DNA of 64,000 nt from Drosophila pseudoobscura (taxonomy: Eukaryota; Arthropoda; Insecta; Diptera; Drosophilidae): positions 19,797,501 through 19,861,500 of the forward strand of contig NC_046680.1 in NCBI RefSeq assembly GCF_009870125.1, given 5' to 3'. The position numbers were made by a program, and so were the translations under genes. A model generated the notes under the pieces. The model did no database searches, had not been told where the DNA came from, and saw only the letters and a list, made by a program, of their open reading frames with translations. This document shows, in pieces, positions 62,294 to 64,000 of this stretch (within the stretch, counting starts at the first letter, position 1; each line of letters begins with the position of its first letter).

Positions 62294-64000
62294 GGCCTGA
62301 CTCTGGGCCATCAGCTGCTGGGCATGGAGGTGTTGCTGCTGCTGCTGCTGGGCCTGATGATGGGCATGCTGCTGCTGGGCCTGGGAGAGCGCGTGCTGCT
62401 GGGCAGCCGCCAAGTGCTTGGCATCGATCACCTCGCTCTTGATGTGCTGCACCAGGTTCGAGTTGCTCTCGTCCCCGGTATGGTGATGGGCTATCGAGTG
62501 CATGGGAGATTGATCGAGTCGGTGGATCTGCTGCGCCAGGTGATTGTCAATGTCGAGCGGTTCGGTGGGATCTAAACGAAAACAAAAGGAAGAATGCCTT
62601 GCGTTAGCTTTGATCGAGCCAGGAGAGTCCACGCTGCTTGGATCGGTGCCCTCTACGCTACCGATAACTCACTTGATAGATCGCGTGTGTCCGTGCTGGG
62701 GTTGCACGACAGATCGACGTGCTCCGTTACGGTGACTGGTGTGGCAGATGGTGCTGGTGGCTCGGGTGTGAAGTCCAGGAATCCCATGGGCACGCCTAGC
62801 AGGCCTCCGTTCTGCGTGCGATCGAGATTCGTATACAAAGAACAAAACAGAAGACAAGATTAGCCTCGATATGGATGCGGGGGAAAGTGCAGGCGGGGGG
62901 AAATGGTCTGGACAGGACTGGGGGTTACGGTTGCCTATTGCCTAATGGGGGTCGCGCCCTCCCAGTTTCCTGGGGTGCAGGAGAGGCTGAAGAGTGAGAC
63001 GGCGACACACTTACCATGCCCATGCCTAAACTAGTCATATTTTTTGTATCTTTTCCGTCGCGCGCTACTACAATTTGTGTGACGATGGCTTGGCCCGCTG
63101 CAGTCACTCCGCCGCTCACGCCCGTTGCATTGTTCGAGTGGCTGGACGAGTTGGACGACGGCGAGGCCAGGGATTGCTCTGTCTTGCAGATTTTGCTCGG
63201 CCTGTTCTCGTGATCGTGGCCGTGCTCGTGCTCCTGCTCGTGCTCGTGGTCGTGGGAGTGTGACAGATTGTGTGAGTGATCGTGGGAGTGGTCGTGGTCG
63301 TGGTCGTGATCGTGTTCGTGGTCCACGTCCGACTCGTCACCGGTCCCCGGCACGGGTATATAATTGCCCTCGGCCGTCTGCTGTAGGCTCACAATGGAGG
63401 TCTGGCTGTGGCTCTGGCTCTGACTCTGGCCCTGCAGAAGCAGCGTCTGCGAGTGGTGGTGGGCCGGCTGTGGCTGCTGGGAGACGCTGCTGCTGCCGCT
63501 GGCGCTGACGCTGCCTCCGCCCAGTTGCAGATCCGGAGACTTGGATCGCTTGAGTCGCGACTTGCGCGTCGTCGGCTGTAGCCCGGGCTGCGACTGCAGA
63601 CCGCCTGCTCCGCTGCCGCTGCTCCCACTCGCTGTCGCGCTGAGCAGCTGTCCGCCCAAAGATGCACTGCCACTGGCCACTCCGTGGTGCGTCAGCAAGG
63701 CGTTGATTTGCTGCTGTTGCTGCTGCTGCTGGGCATGCACCTGCGCCTGCTGTTGCTGGTGTTGCTCCTGCTGGTGGGCCTGCGCCTGGGCTTGGGCCTG
63801 TGCTTGGGCCTGGGCCTGGGCTTGGTGGTGCTGGTGGTGGTGCTGCTGCTGCTGCTGCTCGAGCGGCGGCGATGCTGCTCCCCCCGACACTATGCTCGGG
63901 TTGACGATGCTCCCCACGACCGCCTGCTGGATGTTCTCCGACACGGTTATTGTCGCTGTGGCCGCGTCGTTCAAGTCATCCGCGTTTTCCGCTGTCTCGC
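60299..64000 (-). CDS. psq: Pipsqueak transcription factor, C-terminal part (5' end beyond the window)
   Basis: Minus-strand coding exons: 64000-63015 (enters from outside), 62811-62673, 62571-62035, 61945-61298, 61077-60975, 60888-60705 and 60604-60299, all phases matching, about 966 residues in the window. The N-terminal BTB/POZ domain expected for Pipsqueak is not here. The first exon is Gln/Ala/His-rich. Next come a long polyQ/polyA tract (62180-62300), a Gly-rich linker, and four tandem Psq helix-turn-helix domains of about 50 residues (from about 61730 down to 60780). Their cores are GIPSTTLWQRAHRLGI, GIPSSTLYKIARREGI, GIPTGTLYGRCKREGI and NLPYSSLYGRFKRG. A Gln/His/Pro-rich tail ends in ...HHGTPERS. 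Psq binds GAGA-type sites and works in Polycomb/trithorax silencing, oogenesis and eye development. BTB-containing long and BTB-less short isoforms are known for this gene. Confidence 0.95.
62180..62350 (-). repeat. psq: CAG/CAA repeats coding polyglutamine and polyalanine in psq
   Basis: Interrupted (CAG)n with CAA and CAC interruptions on the coding (minus) strand, ending in a run of nine alanine codons. Length is likely to vary between alleles. Confidence 0.9.
63207..63330 (-). repeat. psq: His-Asp/His-Glu dipeptide repeat in psq
   Basis: The coding strand reads as an alternating CAC-GAC / CAC-GAG repeat, giving a stretch with His at almost every second residue (motifs DHEHDHDHDHDHSH and HEQEHEHGHDH). 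It lies between the first Gln-rich part and the polyQ exon. Confidence 0.9.

Noticed and set aside
63207..63330. Alternating CGTG/CTCGTG repeat considered as a CRISPR-like or satellite array
   Set aside because: It is an in-frame His/Asp codon repeat inside a psq exon, with no spacers.

Overview
This window is nuclear DNA of a Drosophila species. The evidence is short introns of about 60 nt with GT-AG ends, four recognisable insect genes, glutamine-rich transcription factor exons coded by mixed CAG/CAA, and GAGA-flanked Initiator promoters. GC-rich intergenic DNA with many short tandem repeats would fit the obscura group, but that is a guess. The gene set psq - CG11883 - Git - Elp2 matches, from memory, D. 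melanogaster 2R band 47A (Muller element C).

Layout. 1-41 kb: I find no convincing protein-coding exon. Two leader-like exons on the minus strand (about 30313-30806 and 26432-27127) end in consensus splice donors, so most of this DNA is probably the first intron(s) and promoter region of a large minus-strand gene whose body lies left of position 1. By remembered map order stan (starry night/flamingo, 47B) is a candidate, but nothing in the sequence proves it. 41.3-41.9 kb: a small TATA-driven gene for a secreted, histidine- and glutamate-rich repeat protein that I do not recognise. 42.2-44.9 kb: Elp2 (minus, 6 exons). 45.7-48.6 kb: Git (plus, 7 exons), divergent from Elp2 over about 0.8 kb. 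50.0-53.0 kb: a cytosolic 5'-nucleotidase/metallophosphatase gene, CG11883 (minus, 8 coding exons), convergent with Git. It has a proximal and a distal non-coding first exon. 57.6-64.0 kb: the 3' part of pipsqueak (psq, minus), with four tandem Psq DNA-binding domains, polyQ and His/Asp tracts and a long 3'UTR. Its 5' end, including the BTB domain, lies beyond position 64000.

The genes are neighbours rather than a pathway: tRNA wobble modification (Elp2), ArfGAP/PIX-paxillin scaffolding (Git), nucleotide or phosphoester hydrolysis (CG11883) and chromatin/transcription control (psq). The most interesting points are an open, protein-like 82-codon extension in frame beyond the psq stop codon, an intronic poly(A) signal that would give a truncated Git, a possible myristoylated alternative start in CG11883, the unrecognised repeat protein, and a possible 32-nt micro-exon in the giant left-hand intron.
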